From contig NZ_BJVK01000006.1 in NCBI RefSeq assembly GCF_007989105.1, positions 1-64,000 of the forward strand: a DNA stretch of 64,000 nt. The letters run 5' to 3'. The notes below the pieces were generated by a model. That model did not search any database and was not told the DNA's origin. It worked only from the letters and a program-made list of their open reading frames with translations. Of this stretch, positions 34,794 to 43,430 are shown one piece after another. Position 1 is the stretch's first letter. Each line of letters opens with the position of its first letter. The stretch is from Lentilactobacillus kefiri. Its GTDB lineage: Bacteria > Bacillota > Bacilli > Lactobacillales > Lactobacillaceae. The translations under genes and the position numbers were made by a program.

Positions 34794-34845
34794 AAAAAAT
34801 GGTTCAGCGTTATCTGGGAAGGTAACGTTGAACCATTTTTTATTC
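34794..34845. terminator. Bidirectional terminator after usp
   Basis: AAAATGGTTCA and CGTTA pair with TAACG and TGAACCATTTT around a short loop, with A and T runs outside. Confidence 0.85.
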
Positions 34846-34850
34846 ATCAA

Positions 34851-35084
34851 TTAAATTTTATCAGAAATCTTGTATGGCTTCTGAATGGCATTCTTTTCAT
34901 TATCATGACTGATAATATCGTCCGCCATAAAAATATCAAAGTTTTTATTGTCGACGCCATGAACGACGAGGACATTTTTGTTATGTTCTTTTTCTTTGTA
35001 TATTTGAGCGGTCTTTACCGCCTCGTTATGATCATGAAAGTTGCCAATTGAATCTCCTGGGTTGAAAAATACGATTTCATCCAT
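34851..35084 (-). CDS. Small soluble protein of unknown function
   Basis: A 77-residue protein, acidic to neutral, with no membrane segment. It reads MDEIVFFNPGDSIGNFHDHN and contains a helix rich in lysine and glutamate (AVKTAQIYKEKEHNKN) followed by a strand VLVVHGVDNKNFDIFMADDII. The alternation of strand, helix and strand suggests a small alpha/beta fold. I do not recognise the family. ATG at 35084 is supported by GGGAGA nine bases upstream. Monocistronic, converging on usp and sharing its terminator. Confidence 0.65.
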   Translation of the reverse strand: MDEIVFFNPGDSIGNFHDHNEAVKTAQIYKEKEHNKNVLVVHGVDNKNFDIFMADDIISHDNEKNAIQKPYKISDKI

Positions 35085-35297
35085 TTGTATCTCTCCCTTC
35101 AATACATTTGTATCTCTAAAACAAGTATAACTTAAAATAATGGTAAAACAAAATTCGAAAATGTTTTATTTTCAGTTGAGTCGCTGTTTTTTAAGAAAGT
35201 TTTATACTACTGGTAGCAAGGGTGTTAATCTGATAAAATATAAACCGTTATTGATTTTAAGACTAACCAAGAAGATTTTATAAAAGGGGTATAGGAT

Positions 35298-37178
35298 ATG
35301 TGCGGATTTGTTGGTTACGTTAACCAAAAAGATGTTCCAGAAGGTACCATTAACAGCATGGCTGATAGGATCAAGCATCGTGGCCCCGACGACGAAGCTT
35401 ATTTTTCAGACGACAATGTTTCAATGGGCTTTCGACGACTTTCAATCATTGACTTGGCACATGGCCGTCAGCCGATGTTCAACGCTGACCAGACTAAAGT
35501 ACTGACTTTTAATGGTGAAATTTACAATTACAAAGAAATTCGTGAAGAACTTCGCGATTTGGGTTATGAGTTTAAGACGGATGTTGATTCAGAAGTTCTT
35601 GTTTATGGATATGAAGAATGGGGTCCAGCATTGTTGGATAAGCTCCGTGGAATGTTTGCCTTCGTTATCTACGACAAGAAGAAAAATGAAGTCTTTGGTG
35701 CCCGTGACCACTTTGGAATCAAGCCGCTTTATTACTACGATGATGGCGATACTTTCCTTTGGGGATCAGAAATTAAAGCTTTCTTGGAACATCCAAACTT
35801 TAATAAGGAATTGAATCTCCGCTTATTGCCAATTCATTTGAGCTTTGAGTTTATTCCATCCAGAGAAACAATGTTCAAACATGTCTACAAATTATTGCCT
35901 GGACAATACTTCCTGCACAAGAACGGAAAAACCGAAACCCATCGTTATTACAAATTTAATTATGATCACATTGATAATAGTCAAACCATTAAGGGCGATG
36001 CCGATAAGATTGGCAAGCTGGTAGATGATTCTGTTAAGGCCCATATGATTGCCGATGTTGAAGTTGGAAGCTTCTTATCCAGTGGAATTGATTCCAGCTA
36101 CGTTCTTAATGAGGCAGCCAAATTAAAGCCAATTCAATCATTTTCAATTGGTTTTCATCACTCCAAATATAGTGAGTTGGCTTGGTCAACCGAGTTTGCC
36201 AAGACGATTAACCAAAAGAACACCCCAATTTACATGAACGGGGATGACTACTTCAACTTCCTGCCAACAATGATGTACTACATGGATGAGCCACTTTCAA
36301 ATCCAGCGGCAATTCAGTTGTACTACTTGTCAAAAGACACTTCCAAACATGTCAAAGTTGCGTTATCCGGTGAAGGTGCCGATGAATTCTTCGGTGGCTA
36401 TAACACCTATTTGGAAGCTATTCCGTTTGACCGTTACCAAAAGTACGTGCCAAAGCCGGTTCGTAAGGGCCTGGCAGCCGTTGCAAAGCGCTTGCCTCGA
36501 TTCCATGGGAAACGGTTCCTGGTTCGTGGTGCCCAGCCGCTTAGCGAACGCTATTACCGAGTTAACTACGTCTTTAACTATGACGACCGGAACAAAGTGT
36601 TGAAGGATCCATCAATCAACGTTGATTCTGGTGCATACACCAAGCACATCTTTGATGACGTTAAGGGCAAAGATGAAATGACCCAAATGGAATACTTTGA
36701 TATCAACACTTGGCTGCCATTTGATATTTTGCACAAGGCTGATCGAATGAGTATGTGTAACTCACTTGAAGTTCGGGTTCCATTCGTTGATAAGGAAGTT
36801 GCCAAGTTTGCCGAAACGATGCCTGTCAAAACGCGGATTACGCCAAACGAAACCAAAATTGCATTACGGACATCTGCTGAGCGAGAGATGCCTAAGAAGA
36901 CGGCTCTTAAAGAGAAGCTTGGATTCCCATCACCAATTGCCAGCTGGATTAATGATCCAAAATATCACGAACGGATTGTGAAAGCATTCCATTCAGATAC
37001 TGGTAAAAAGTTCTTCAACACCCATGAACTTGATCGATTGTTGAAAGAACATGCTGAAGGTAAATCCAACATGCAAAAGATCTTCACAATTTACACATTT
37101 ATCCTTTGGTACCAGGTTTACTTCCCAGAAGATACAACTGAGGACACAATTAAACTGGTTCATCGGACACAAATTTAG
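35298..37178 (+). CDS. asnH: Glutamine-dependent asparagine synthase family amidotransferase, probably AsnH (D-Asp amidation of the cross-bridge)
   Basis: A 626-residue class II amidotransferase. Cys2 (MCGFVGY) is the glutaminase nucleophile and RGPDDEAY lies in that domain. The synthetase domain carries the ATP pyrophosphatase loop SSGIDSSYV, and ALSGEGADEFFGGYNTY follows. Classical AsnB makes asparagine. The homologue AsnH of Lactococcus and Lactobacillus amidates the side carboxyl of D-Asp in the peptidoglycan interpeptide bridge. Because this gene heads an operon with murE, a D-Asp ligase and aspartate racemase, the AsnH role is favoured; free asparagine synthesis remains possible. The ATG follows AAAAGGGGTATAGG. 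It lies 29 bases before the start of murE. Confidence 0.85.
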   Translation: MCGFVGYVNQKDVPEGTINSMADRIKHRGPDDEAYFSDDNVSMGFRRLSIIDLAHGRQPMFNADQTKVLTFNGEIYNYKEIREELRDLGYEFKTDVDSEVLVYGYEEWGPALLDKLRGMFAFVIYDKKKNEVFGARDHFGIKPLYYYDDGDTFLWGSEIKAFLEHPNFNKELNLRLLPIHLSFEFIPSRETMFKHVYKLLPGQYFLHKNGKTETHRYYKFNYDHIDNSQTIKGDADKIGKLVDDSVKAHMIADVEVGSFLSSGIDSSYVLNEAAKLKPIQSFSIGFHHSKYSELAWSTEFAKTINQKNTPIYMNGDDYFNFLPTMMYYMDEPLSNPAAIQLYYLSKDTSKHVKVALSGEGADEFFGGYNTYLEAIPFDRYQKYVPKPVRKGLAAVAKRLPRFHGKRFLVRGAQPLSERYYRVNYVFNYDDRNKVLKDPSINVDSGAYTKHIFDDVKGKDEMTQMEYFDINTWLPFDILHKADRMSMCNSLEVRVPFVDKEVAKFAETMPVKTRITPNETKIALRTSAEREMPKKTALKEKLGFPSPIASWINDPKYHERIVKAFHSDTGKKFFNTHELDRLLKEHAEGKSNMQKIFTIYTFILWYQVYFPEDTTEDTIKLVHRTQI

Positions 37179-37207
37179 AAATATGCAGAGAATGGAAGGT
37201 GCACAAA

Positions 37208-38743
37208 TTGGCACAAATTACTGTTGCTGAGGTTGTCTTATTACTCAAAGAACATAATTTATTGATTGAAAGTCAATTTAGCAGCTCAACCCATCATTTT
37301 GATCAGATTGCATATAATTCTAAGCTCGTAGTTGATAACTGTTTGTTTTTCTGCAAAGGAAACTTTAAACCGGCTTATCTGGATGATGCCCAAACGCATG
37401 GTGCCACTGCTTATATGTCTGAAAAGGCTTATAGCAATGCCAAAATTCCAGGTTTTATCGTTAAGAATATCCAAAAAGCAATGTCGCTCGTAAGTGCGGC
37501 ATTTTTTGGGTTTCCACAAGATAAATTGCCGACCATTGCATATACCGGTACCAAGGGCAAAACAACTTCAGCTTACTTTACCAAAGCCATTCTGGATCAA
37601 ACCTATGATCGAAAAGTTGCTTTATCTTCAACCATCAATACGGTTGTCGGACCAACAAGTAAAGACGTTGTTAAATCGAATTTAACAACGCCGGAATCAT
37701 TGGATTTATTTACCAACATGCATAAAGCGGTTGAAAATGGGATGAGTCATCTTGTGATGGAAGTATCGTCACAAGCCTATAAAAAGAACCGGGTATACGG
37801 TTTACATTACGACGTCGGGGTTTTCCTGAACATTTCACCTGATCATATCGGTCGAAATGAACACCCAACTTTTGCCGACTACCTGCACTGTAAAGAACAA
37901 TTGCTGGTTAATTCGGATGCCTGTGTGTTTAACGCTGACGGCACCCATCTGACCGATATCTATTACACCGCCAAGGCAACGACTCAGCCAGAAAATATTT
38001 ACATTTATGGCCGACAGCGTGAAGGTCAGGAAACCGAATATCCAATCGATTTTCTCTATCATTCCATAGAAGATTCATTAACAGAAAATGAGATTCAAAT
38101 TACTGCCAATACTGAAAAAGCCAAGAAACTTCACATTGACGGTGCTTATCACATTGCAATCCCTGGTGACTATAACGAAGGCAACGCAGTGGCTGCCGCC
38201 ATTACCAGTGCTTTGATGGGAGCCAAGCCGAGTGAAATTGAATATGGCTTGTCCAATACAACTGTTCCGGGACGAATGGAAATCTATCAAACCAAGGACC
38301 ATGGAACCATTTACGTTGACTATGCCCATAATTATGGCAGTCTGCATTCCGTACTCGACTTTCTTAAGAGCCAAGCACCCAAGAGTAAGGTAACAGTAAT
38401 TACCGGAAGTACCGGTGATAAGGGGATTGATCGTCGTGAGGGCCTTGGCAAGGCAATTAACGAGTCAGCGGATCAGGCTTATTTAACAACTGATGATCCT
38501 GCGACGGAAGATCCTAAAAAGATTGCCGAAGAGATTGCCCAACATATTGATCCAACGCAAGTCGCTACCAGCTACATTGCCGATCGTAAACAAGCGATTA
38601 CGAAAGCCGTTACGGAAAGCAAGAAGGGCGATTTGGTCGTCGTTGCCGGCAAAGGGCATGACGAATATCAAAAGATTAACGGCAAAAATGTGCCTTACGA
38701 AGGCGATGCCGCTATTGTTAAAAATCTCGTGAAAGGACTTTAA
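37208..38743 (+). CDS. murE: UDP-MurNAc-L-Ala-D-Glu:L-lysine ligase
   Basis: A 511-residue Mur ligase that adds the third stem-peptide residue in the cytoplasm. The ATP loop is AYTGTKGKTTSAYF and NLTTPESLDLF, SQAYKKNR and FLNISPDHIGRNEHPTF follow, typical of MurE. The residue-selecting motif is D429-D-P-A (TDDPATEDP), not the DNPR of enzymes that add meso-diaminopimelate, so L-lysine is expected. This agrees with a Lys-D-Asp type wall. I choose TTG at 37208, seven bases after GGAAGGTG; a GTG three codons upstream is part of that site. It is second in the operon and ends two bases before the ligase gene. Confidence 0.93.
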   Translation: MAQITVAEVVLLLKEHNLLIESQFSSSTHHFDQIAYNSKLVVDNCLFFCKGNFKPAYLDDAQTHGATAYMSEKAYSNAKIPGFIVKNIQKAMSLVSAAFFGFPQDKLPTIAYTGTKGKTTSAYFTKAILDQTYDRKVALSSTINTVVGPTSKDVVKSNLTTPESLDLFTNMHKAVENGMSHLVMEVSSQAYKKNRVYGLHYDVGVFLNISPDHIGRNEHPTFADYLHCKEQLLVNSDACVFNADGTHLTDIYYTAKATTQPENIYIYGRQREGQETEYPIDFLYHSIEDSLTENEIQITANTEKAKKLHIDGAYHIAIPGDYNEGNAVAAAITSALMGAKPSEIEYGLSNTTVPGRMEIYQTKDHGTIYVDYAHNYGSLHSVLDFLKSQAPKSKVTVITGSTGDKGIDRREGLGKAINESADQAYLTTDDPATEDPKKIAEEIAQHIDPTQVATSYIADRKQAITKAVTESKKGDLVVVAGKGHDEYQKINGKNVPYEGDAAIVKNLVKGL

Positions 38744-38745
38744 AA

Positions 38746-39996
38746 ATGGAAAAAGAGAAGCTTGATTTTACGCCCGTTTTATTGGGAAGTGATTTTAATG
38801 CGTATGGGATGGCCAGAAGCCTATACGAAGTTTATGGCAAGCCGGTTAAGGCATTTGCCCAAACCCAGTTGGCACCAACCAGATTTACAAGAATCGTTGA
38901 TTTGGAATTAATTCCAGGCTTTAGTGAAGATCCTGTCTGGATTAATACCATGAAAAAGATTAAGCAGCGTTATGCCGATCACAAAGAGCCGGTGATTTTG
39001 ATTGGCTGTGGGGATGGATACGCTGAACTTATTTCAAAGCATAAGAAAGAATTGGAAGATGTCTTCATCTGCCCATACGTTGACTATGATTTGATTAAAA
39101 AATTAAACGATAAAGAGAACTTTTACAAGATGTGTGACAAATATGATTTGCCATATCCTAAGACCAAGATCATTTCAAAGGCAATGTACGAGTCTGGAGA
39201 TCCAATTGAACAGCCATTTGGCTATCCGGTTGCCCTCAAGCCTGCCAACAGTGTTGAATGGCTGGATATTCACTTTGAGGGTCGTAAGAAAGCCTTTATT
39301 ATTAAGAGTGAAGCCGAGTTTAAGGATATTGTCGCCAAAAGTTATGACAACGGATATACGTCTGATTTTATTCTTCAAGACTTTATCCCGGGTGACGACA
39401 GTAATATGCGGACATTGAACGTGTATGTCGATAAGAACCATAAAGTTAAGTTAATGTGTCTCGGCCATCCATTGCTTGAAGATCCTGCACCTGCTGCAAT
39501 TGGTAATTATGTTGCCATCATTCCCGATTTCAATCAGGATATTTATAATCGGGTTCAAAAGTTCTTGGAAGAAATTAATTTCCATGGTTATGCCAACTTT
39601 GATATTAAATTCGATCATCGGGATAACTCTTACAAATTGTTTGAAATTAACCTCAGAACCGGCCGGAGCAGTTTCTTTGTCACTCTGAACGGACATAAAT
39701 TGGCTGACTGGGTTGTTCAAGATTATGCGTTTGATTCATTGAAGGACAAGCCGACTGTCTATGCAAACAAAGATAAAAGCCAGTATTTCCTCTGGTTAGG
39801 GGTTACACCAAAGATTTTTGAAAAGTATGCCAAGGATAACGATGCCAAGAAGCAGGCCATGGAAATGATCAGCGAAGGTCGTTATGGTGATACATTCTGG
39901 TATGCCAAGGACAAAAACATCAAACGCTTTGCATTATACAAGTGGATGATGCACAATTATGCCAAGAGCTTTAATAGGTATTTTGTCGAAAAATAA
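38746..39996 (+). CDS. ATP-grasp carboxylate-amine ligase, probable D-aspartate ligase (Asl)
   Basis: A 416-residue ATP-grasp enzyme. The lid and ATP-binding stretches are PFGYPVALKPANSVEW and FILQDFIPGDDSNMRTLNVY, and the metal-binding part is FDIKFDHRDNSYKLFEINLRTGRSS (read in two pieces). Length and start (PVLLGSDFNAYGMARSLYEVYG) match the D-Asp ligase family first described in Enterococcus faecium (Asl-fm), which activates D-Asp and attaches it to the lysine side chain of the UDP-linked precursor. Downstream lies an aspartate racemase gene, as in E. faecium, and upstream murE and asnH. The start lies two bases after the murE stop, so translation is probably coupled. Confidence 0.88.
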   Translation: MEKEKLDFTPVLLGSDFNAYGMARSLYEVYGKPVKAFAQTQLAPTRFTRIVDLELIPGFSEDPVWINTMKKIKQRYADHKEPVILIGCGDGYAELISKHKKELEDVFICPYVDYDLIKKLNDKENFYKMCDKYDLPYPKTKIISKAMYESGDPIEQPFGYPVALKPANSVEWLDIHFEGRKKAFIIKSEAEFKDIVAKSYDNGYTSDFILQDFIPGDDSNMRTLNVYVDKNHKVKLMCLGHPLLEDPAPAAIGNYVAIIPDFNQDIYNRVQKFLEEINFHGYANFDIKFDHRDNSYKLFEINLRTGRSSFFVTLNGHKLADWVVQDYAFDSLKDKPTVYANKDKSQYFLWLGVTPKIFEKYAKDNDAKKQAMEMISEGRYGDTFWYAKDKNIKRFALYKWMMHNYAKSFNRYFVEK

Positions 39997-40008
39997 GGAC
40001 TGATTTAA

Positions 40009-40725
40009 GTGAAAAATTTCTTTACAATCATTGGGGGAATGGGTACCGAAGCGACCGAAACCTTTGTGCATATTCTCAACGAACGAACCCATGCAACAAA
40101 TGACCAGGAGTATTTGAATTATATATTGGTTAATCATTCAACTGTTCCTGATCGGACTGATTACATTTTAGATCATTCGAAGCCAAATCCATTTACGCCT
40201 TTGGCTGAAGATATTCAGCAGCAGAGTGCGCTGAATCCAGACTTCTTTGCGATTCCATGCAACACTGCGCATTATTTCTACGATGATTTACAGAATCTGA
40301 CTGACATTCCGATTTTGAACATGCCAAAAGAAACCGTAGCTGCGATCAAGGATTATGCGCCCAATGCAAAACGGGTGGGCCTCATCGCAACCAAGGGGAC
40401 ATTGCACGATAAAATTTATGATAATGAAATCACTAACGCCGGCTATGAATTGGTTAAGCCCACGGAGAAGATTGCTGATCAAACGATGTCTCTCATCTAC
40501 GATGACATTAAGGCTAAAAACTACGTTGACGAAAGCCTGTATCATTTAATCCTTTCTCAAATGGTTGAAAACCTTAAATGTGACATTGTCATTTTGGGAT
40601 GTACCGAGTTGTCAGTTGCCCAACAACGAGCCTGCAATCATGATTATCCAGTGATTGATGCGCAAACTGTTTTGGCTGACAAGTGTATTGAGTTGGCTAA
40701 AAATAATCGAGACAAAAATAAATAG
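40009..40725 (+). CDS. racD: Aspartate racemase
   Basis: A 238-residue member of the Asp/Glu/hydantoin racemase superfamily, cofactor-independent. The two catalytic cysteines are in AIPCNTAHYFYDDL and VILGCTELSVAQQ. The start reads FFTIIGGMGTEATETFV, which is typical of the aspartate rather than glutamate branch. It supplies D-Asp from L-Asp for the neighbouring ligase. The start codon is GTG at 40009, preceded by AAGGACTG; it lies 12 bases after the ligase stop. It is the last gene of the asnH-murE-Asl-racD operon. A weak hairpin overlaps the end (about 40723-40750) without a good T run. Confidence 0.92.
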   Translation: MKNFFTIIGGMGTEATETFVHILNERTHATNDQEYLNYILVNHSTVPDRTDYILDHSKPNPFTPLAEDIQQQSALNPDFFAIPCNTAHYFYDDLQNLTDIPILNMPKETVAAIKDYAPNAKRVGLIATKGTLHDKIYDNEITNAGYELVKPTEKIADQTMSLIYDDIKAKNYVDESLYHLILSQMVENLKCDIVILGCTELSVAQQRACNHDYPVIDAQTVLADKCIELAKNNRDKNK

Positions 40726-40734
40726 CCAACTAAC

Positions 40735-41073
40735 TTAATAGTTGACTAAGGTTTGGATGTAAATGGCAATTGGAACGGCAACGATTAGAAGCCAGAGAAG
40801 CTTGGGACTATAATTAACGTCCTCTTTTCTTCCATAAGCTGTTTCCGTCAGTGCAATCACTCCTAAAGTAATCAGAGCACCAACGATAACCAATAACGGA
40901 TGACGGTGAAAGGAACGCAGTGCAATGACAACTTGGCTGATAACAATCACCCAATAGAACAGCCTGGCAATCATCATTGAGTCAATCACATGTTTTTTAA
41001 TTGATCTGGTTAAACCCCAGATATAATTGACTAACAGGATTGCCTAACAGCTGTAGTTCAAAATAATCCACAT
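40735..41073 (-). pseudogene. DUF1516 (YisL-like) membrane protein gene with an amber codon at position 10
   Basis: ATG at 41073 follows AAGAGGTG and begins MWIILNYSC; the tenth codon is TAG (41046-41044). After it the same frame is open for 103 codons (AILLVNYIWGLTRSIKK, then IARLFYWVIVISQVVIAL and more) to the stop at 40735. Start, length (112 codons) and four hydrophobic helices fit the DUF1516/UPF0344 family, where a tryptophan is common at this place, so TGG to TAG is the simplest change. A shorter protein could begin at GTG 40989 without the first helix, but it lacks a good ribosome site. Function of the family is unknown. Confidence 0.6.
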
Positions 41074-41157
41074 TCAAATCACCTCTTAAGTTAAGTATCA
41101 GTATTTTTACCATAAAAATCAATCTTTTCTAGATTTCTTTACACATTTCAAATCTTT

Positions 41158-41186
41158 ATGACAAAGATAATTTAAAATGATATAAT
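41158..41186 (+). promoter_or_regulatory. Promoter of tRNA-Gly
   Basis: ATGACA (41158-41163) and a perfect TATAAT (41181-41186) are 17 bases apart; the tRNA begins 12 bases after the -10 element. Confidence 0.65.
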
Positions 41187-41198
41187 TGTCTTTGCTAT

Positions 41199-41269
41199 GC
41201 GGGTATAGTTTAGTGGTAAAACACAAGCTTCCCAAGCTTGCGTCGCGGGTCCGATTCCCGTTACCCGCT
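41199..41269 (+). tRNA. tRNA-Gly (anticodon CCC)
   Basis: A 71-base tRNA. Acceptor GCGGGTA pairs with TACCCGC, discriminator T. The D arm is AGTTTAGTGGTAAAAC. The anticodon stem CAAGC/GCTTG closes the loop TTCCCAA, giving anticodon CCC. The T arm is CGGG-TCCGATT-CCCG. CCA is not encoded. Confidence 0.95.
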
Positions 41270-41308
41270 TAGTGCTGTTAATTGGCACTATGTTGTGATT
41301 AATAACTG

Positions 41309-41338
41309 TTGACACCAACTGGGTTAACAAGTTATTAT
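41309..41338 (+). promoter_or_regulatory. Promoter of the argS leader
   Basis: A consensus TTGACA (41309-41314) is followed after 18 bases by TATTAT (41333-41338). Transcription would start about 20-25 bases before T-box stem I. Confidence 0.7.
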
Positions 41339-41344
41339 ACACAT

Positions 41345-41553
41345 TGGACGTTATAAATATTCAGTGATAAAAGAATAGTAGTTGGTTGCTAGATAGTCAG
41401 CGATTTCGGGGTAATGGAAGCCGAAATATTTAGTCAGCGAAGCGCGCTTTTTAGAATATTAATTTAATACTTTGAGCGGATATTTTTATCAAATAGAGTG
41501 GTACCGCGGGTTTACTCGTCTCTTACAATTGTTTATTTTGTAAGAGTTTTTTT
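41345..41553 (+). promoter_or_regulatory. T-box riboswitch, arginine-specific (CGC), controlling argS
   Basis: Stem I closes with TAAAAG (41368-41373) against CTTTTTA (41447-41453). The 5' side has the AGTAGT element, and an apical stem ATTTCGG/CCGAAAT is present. The specifier side reads GAAGCGCG; taking the codon one base before the closing stem, as in the leuS leader, gives CGC (41443-41445), an arginine codon. The T-box element GAGTGGTACCGCGG lies at 41496-41509. The terminator CTCTTACAA/TTGTAAGAG plus eight T follows. Antitermination by uncharged tRNA-Arg is expected. Confidence 0.9.
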
Positions 41554-41579
41554 GTATATTTATAGATGGAGGGAACATA

Positions 41580-43271
41580 ATGGACTACAAAGCACAGGTT
41601 ACGAACTCAATTTTAAGTGTCTTAAATGACGAATTATCATCAGCAGAGGTATATGAAAAGCTTGAAAAGCCAAAGACCCTTGCAATGGGTGACTTGGCCT
41701 TTCCAGCATTTACCTTGGCAAAGGTCTTTCATAAAGCACCAAATGCGATCGCTGAAGAATTGGTTGCTAAAATTGACCAATCATCTTATGAAAAAGTCGA
41801 AGCAAAGGGTGCCTACATCAACTTCTTCTTGGACAAGGGAACATTCAGTAATGAAATCCTGAATGAAGTCTTGGAAGAAGACTCCACATACGGCCAAAAT
41901 GATAATGGTAAGGGTGGTAATGTTCCAATCGATATGTCATCACCTAACATTGCCAAGCCAATTTCAATGGGTCATTTACGATCAACTGTTATTGGTAACT
42001 CAATTGCCAAACTGTTGGTTAAAAACGGTTACCATCCAATCAAGGATAATCATTTAGGTGACTGGGGTACTCAATTTGGTAAGTTGATCGTTGCCTACAA
42101 GAAGTGGGGTAATGAAGAAGACGTTAAAAAAGATCCAATTAACAACCTGGTTAAGTATTACGTTAAGTTCCATAAAGAAGATAAGGCTCATCCAGAACTG
42201 GATGACGAAGCCCGTGAAACCTTCAAGAAGCTTGAAGACGGCAACAAAGAAGAAGTCTTCCTTTGGAAATGGTTCCGTAAGGTTTCATTGGAATCATTCA
42301 ACAAGATTTACAAGAAGTTGGGTGTCAGCTTTGACACTTACAATGGTGAAGCCTTCTATAACGACAAAATGGATGAAGGTATCCAAATTCTTAAAGACAA
42401 GGGCCTTTTAGTTGAATCTCAAGGTGCCCAAGTTGTAAAGCTTGATAAATACAATTTGAACCCAGCCTTGATTTTGAAGAGTGATGGCGCAACTTTGTAC
42501 ATCACCCGTGATATTGCGACTGCCATTTACCGTGACAGAACCTACAAGCCAGCAATGAACCTCTATGTTGTTGGTGCAGAGCAGACTTATTACTTCAAAC
42601 AGTTAAAAGCTGTTTTGCTTGAAATGGGTCTCCCATCTGCTGAAAACTTACATCATATTCCATTTGGCTTGATTACCGTTAATGGTAAGAAGCTTTCAAC
42701 TCGTTCCGGCCGAATTATTTTGTTGGACAAGGTTTTGGATGACGCTATCGATCTTGCCAAGAAACAAATCGAAGCAAAGAACCCTGACTTGCCAAACAAG
42801 GATGAGGTTGCCAACGAAGTCGGTGTTGGTGCCATTATCTTCGGTGATTTGAAGAATGAACGAACTAATAACATTGATTTCGTTCTTGAAGACCAATTAC
42901 GTTTTGAAGGTGAAACCGGTCCTTATGTTCAATACTCACATGCTCGTGCAGAAAGTATCTTGAGAAAAGCCGGCGACATTGATTTGCATAGTGCCGACAA
43001 ACAGCTTGACGATCCGACTGCTTGGGAAACAATCACTGCTTTGAAAGACTTCCCAGCTGTTGTTGAGAGTGCATGCAAAGACTTTGAACCTTCAGAAGTT
43101 GCCAAGTACTCATTAAGACTGGCAAAGGCATTTAACAAGTACTACGCACACTCAAAGATTTTGGTTGAAGATGACCAATTGGCTGCCCGTTTATCACTTG
43201 TCAAAGCTGTTTCAATCGTCCTTAAAGAGTCACTTAACTTACTTGGTGTTAAAGCACCGGATGCAATGTAA
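41580..43271 (+). CDS. argS: Arginyl-tRNA synthetase
   Basis: A 563-residue class I synthetase that charges tRNA-Arg. The N-terminal Add-1 domain comes first, then the HIGH-type motif as SPNIAKPISMGHLRST (about residues 120-135), and the KMSKS-equivalent loop reads GKKLSTRSGR near residue 370. The DALR anticodon-binding domain closes the protein (YAHSKILVE and LGVKAPDAM). ATG at 41580 follows TGGAGGGAACATA. It is preceded by its arginine T-box leader and followed by a terminator, so it forms a single-gene unit regulated by tRNA-Arg charging. Confidence 0.97.
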   Translation: MDYKAQVTNSILSVLNDELSSAEVYEKLEKPKTLAMGDLAFPAFTLAKVFHKAPNAIAEELVAKIDQSSYEKVEAKGAYINFFLDKGTFSNEILNEVLEEDSTYGQNDNGKGGNVPIDMSSPNIAKPISMGHLRSTVIGNSIAKLLVKNGYHPIKDNHLGDWGTQFGKLIVAYKKWGNEEDVKKDPINNLVKYYVKFHKEDKAHPELDDEARETFKKLEDGNKEEVFLWKWFRKVSLESFNKIYKKLGVSFDTYNGEAFYNDKMDEGIQILKDKGLLVESQGAQVVKLDKYNLNPALILKSDGATLYITRDIATAIYRDRTYKPAMNLYVVGAEQTYYFKQLKAVLLEMGLPSAENLHHIPFGLITVNGKKLSTRSGRIILLDKVLDDAIDLAKKQIEAKNPDLPNKDEVANEVGVGAIIFGDLKNERTNNIDFVLEDQLRFEGETGPYVQYSHARAESILRKAGDIDLHSADKQLDDPTAWETITALKDFPAVVESACKDFEPSEVAKYSLRLAKAFNKYYAHSKILVEDDQLAARLSLVKAVSIVLKESLNLLGVKAPDAM

Positions 43272-43287
43272 TTTAAGCAACTAACAT

Positions 43288-43325
43288 AAGTCTCGGTAAG
43301 CGCAACGCTTGCTGAGGCTTTTTGC
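43288..43325 (+). terminator. Terminator after argS
   Basis: AGTCTCGGTAAGCG pairs with CGCTTGCTGAGGCT around a CAA loop, followed by TTTTTGCTG. Confidence 0.85.
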
Positions 43326-43430
43326 TGTTTGATAGTGTTTTTTAAATCCTCGTTAAATTTTCTATCCCATTAAATCGCCACCTTTTCAGATATGATACAA
43401 TACTGGGGTATTCACAAAAGGAGTATCCGC

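Noticed and set aside
40723-40750. Hairpin at the end of racD as a terminator
   Set aside because: The stem is short with a mismatch and there is no T run, so I do not list it as a terminator.
41439-41445. Reading the second T-box as alanine-specific (GCG)
   Set aside because: The downstream gene is argS, and the spacing to the closing stem matches CGC when compared with the leuS leader.
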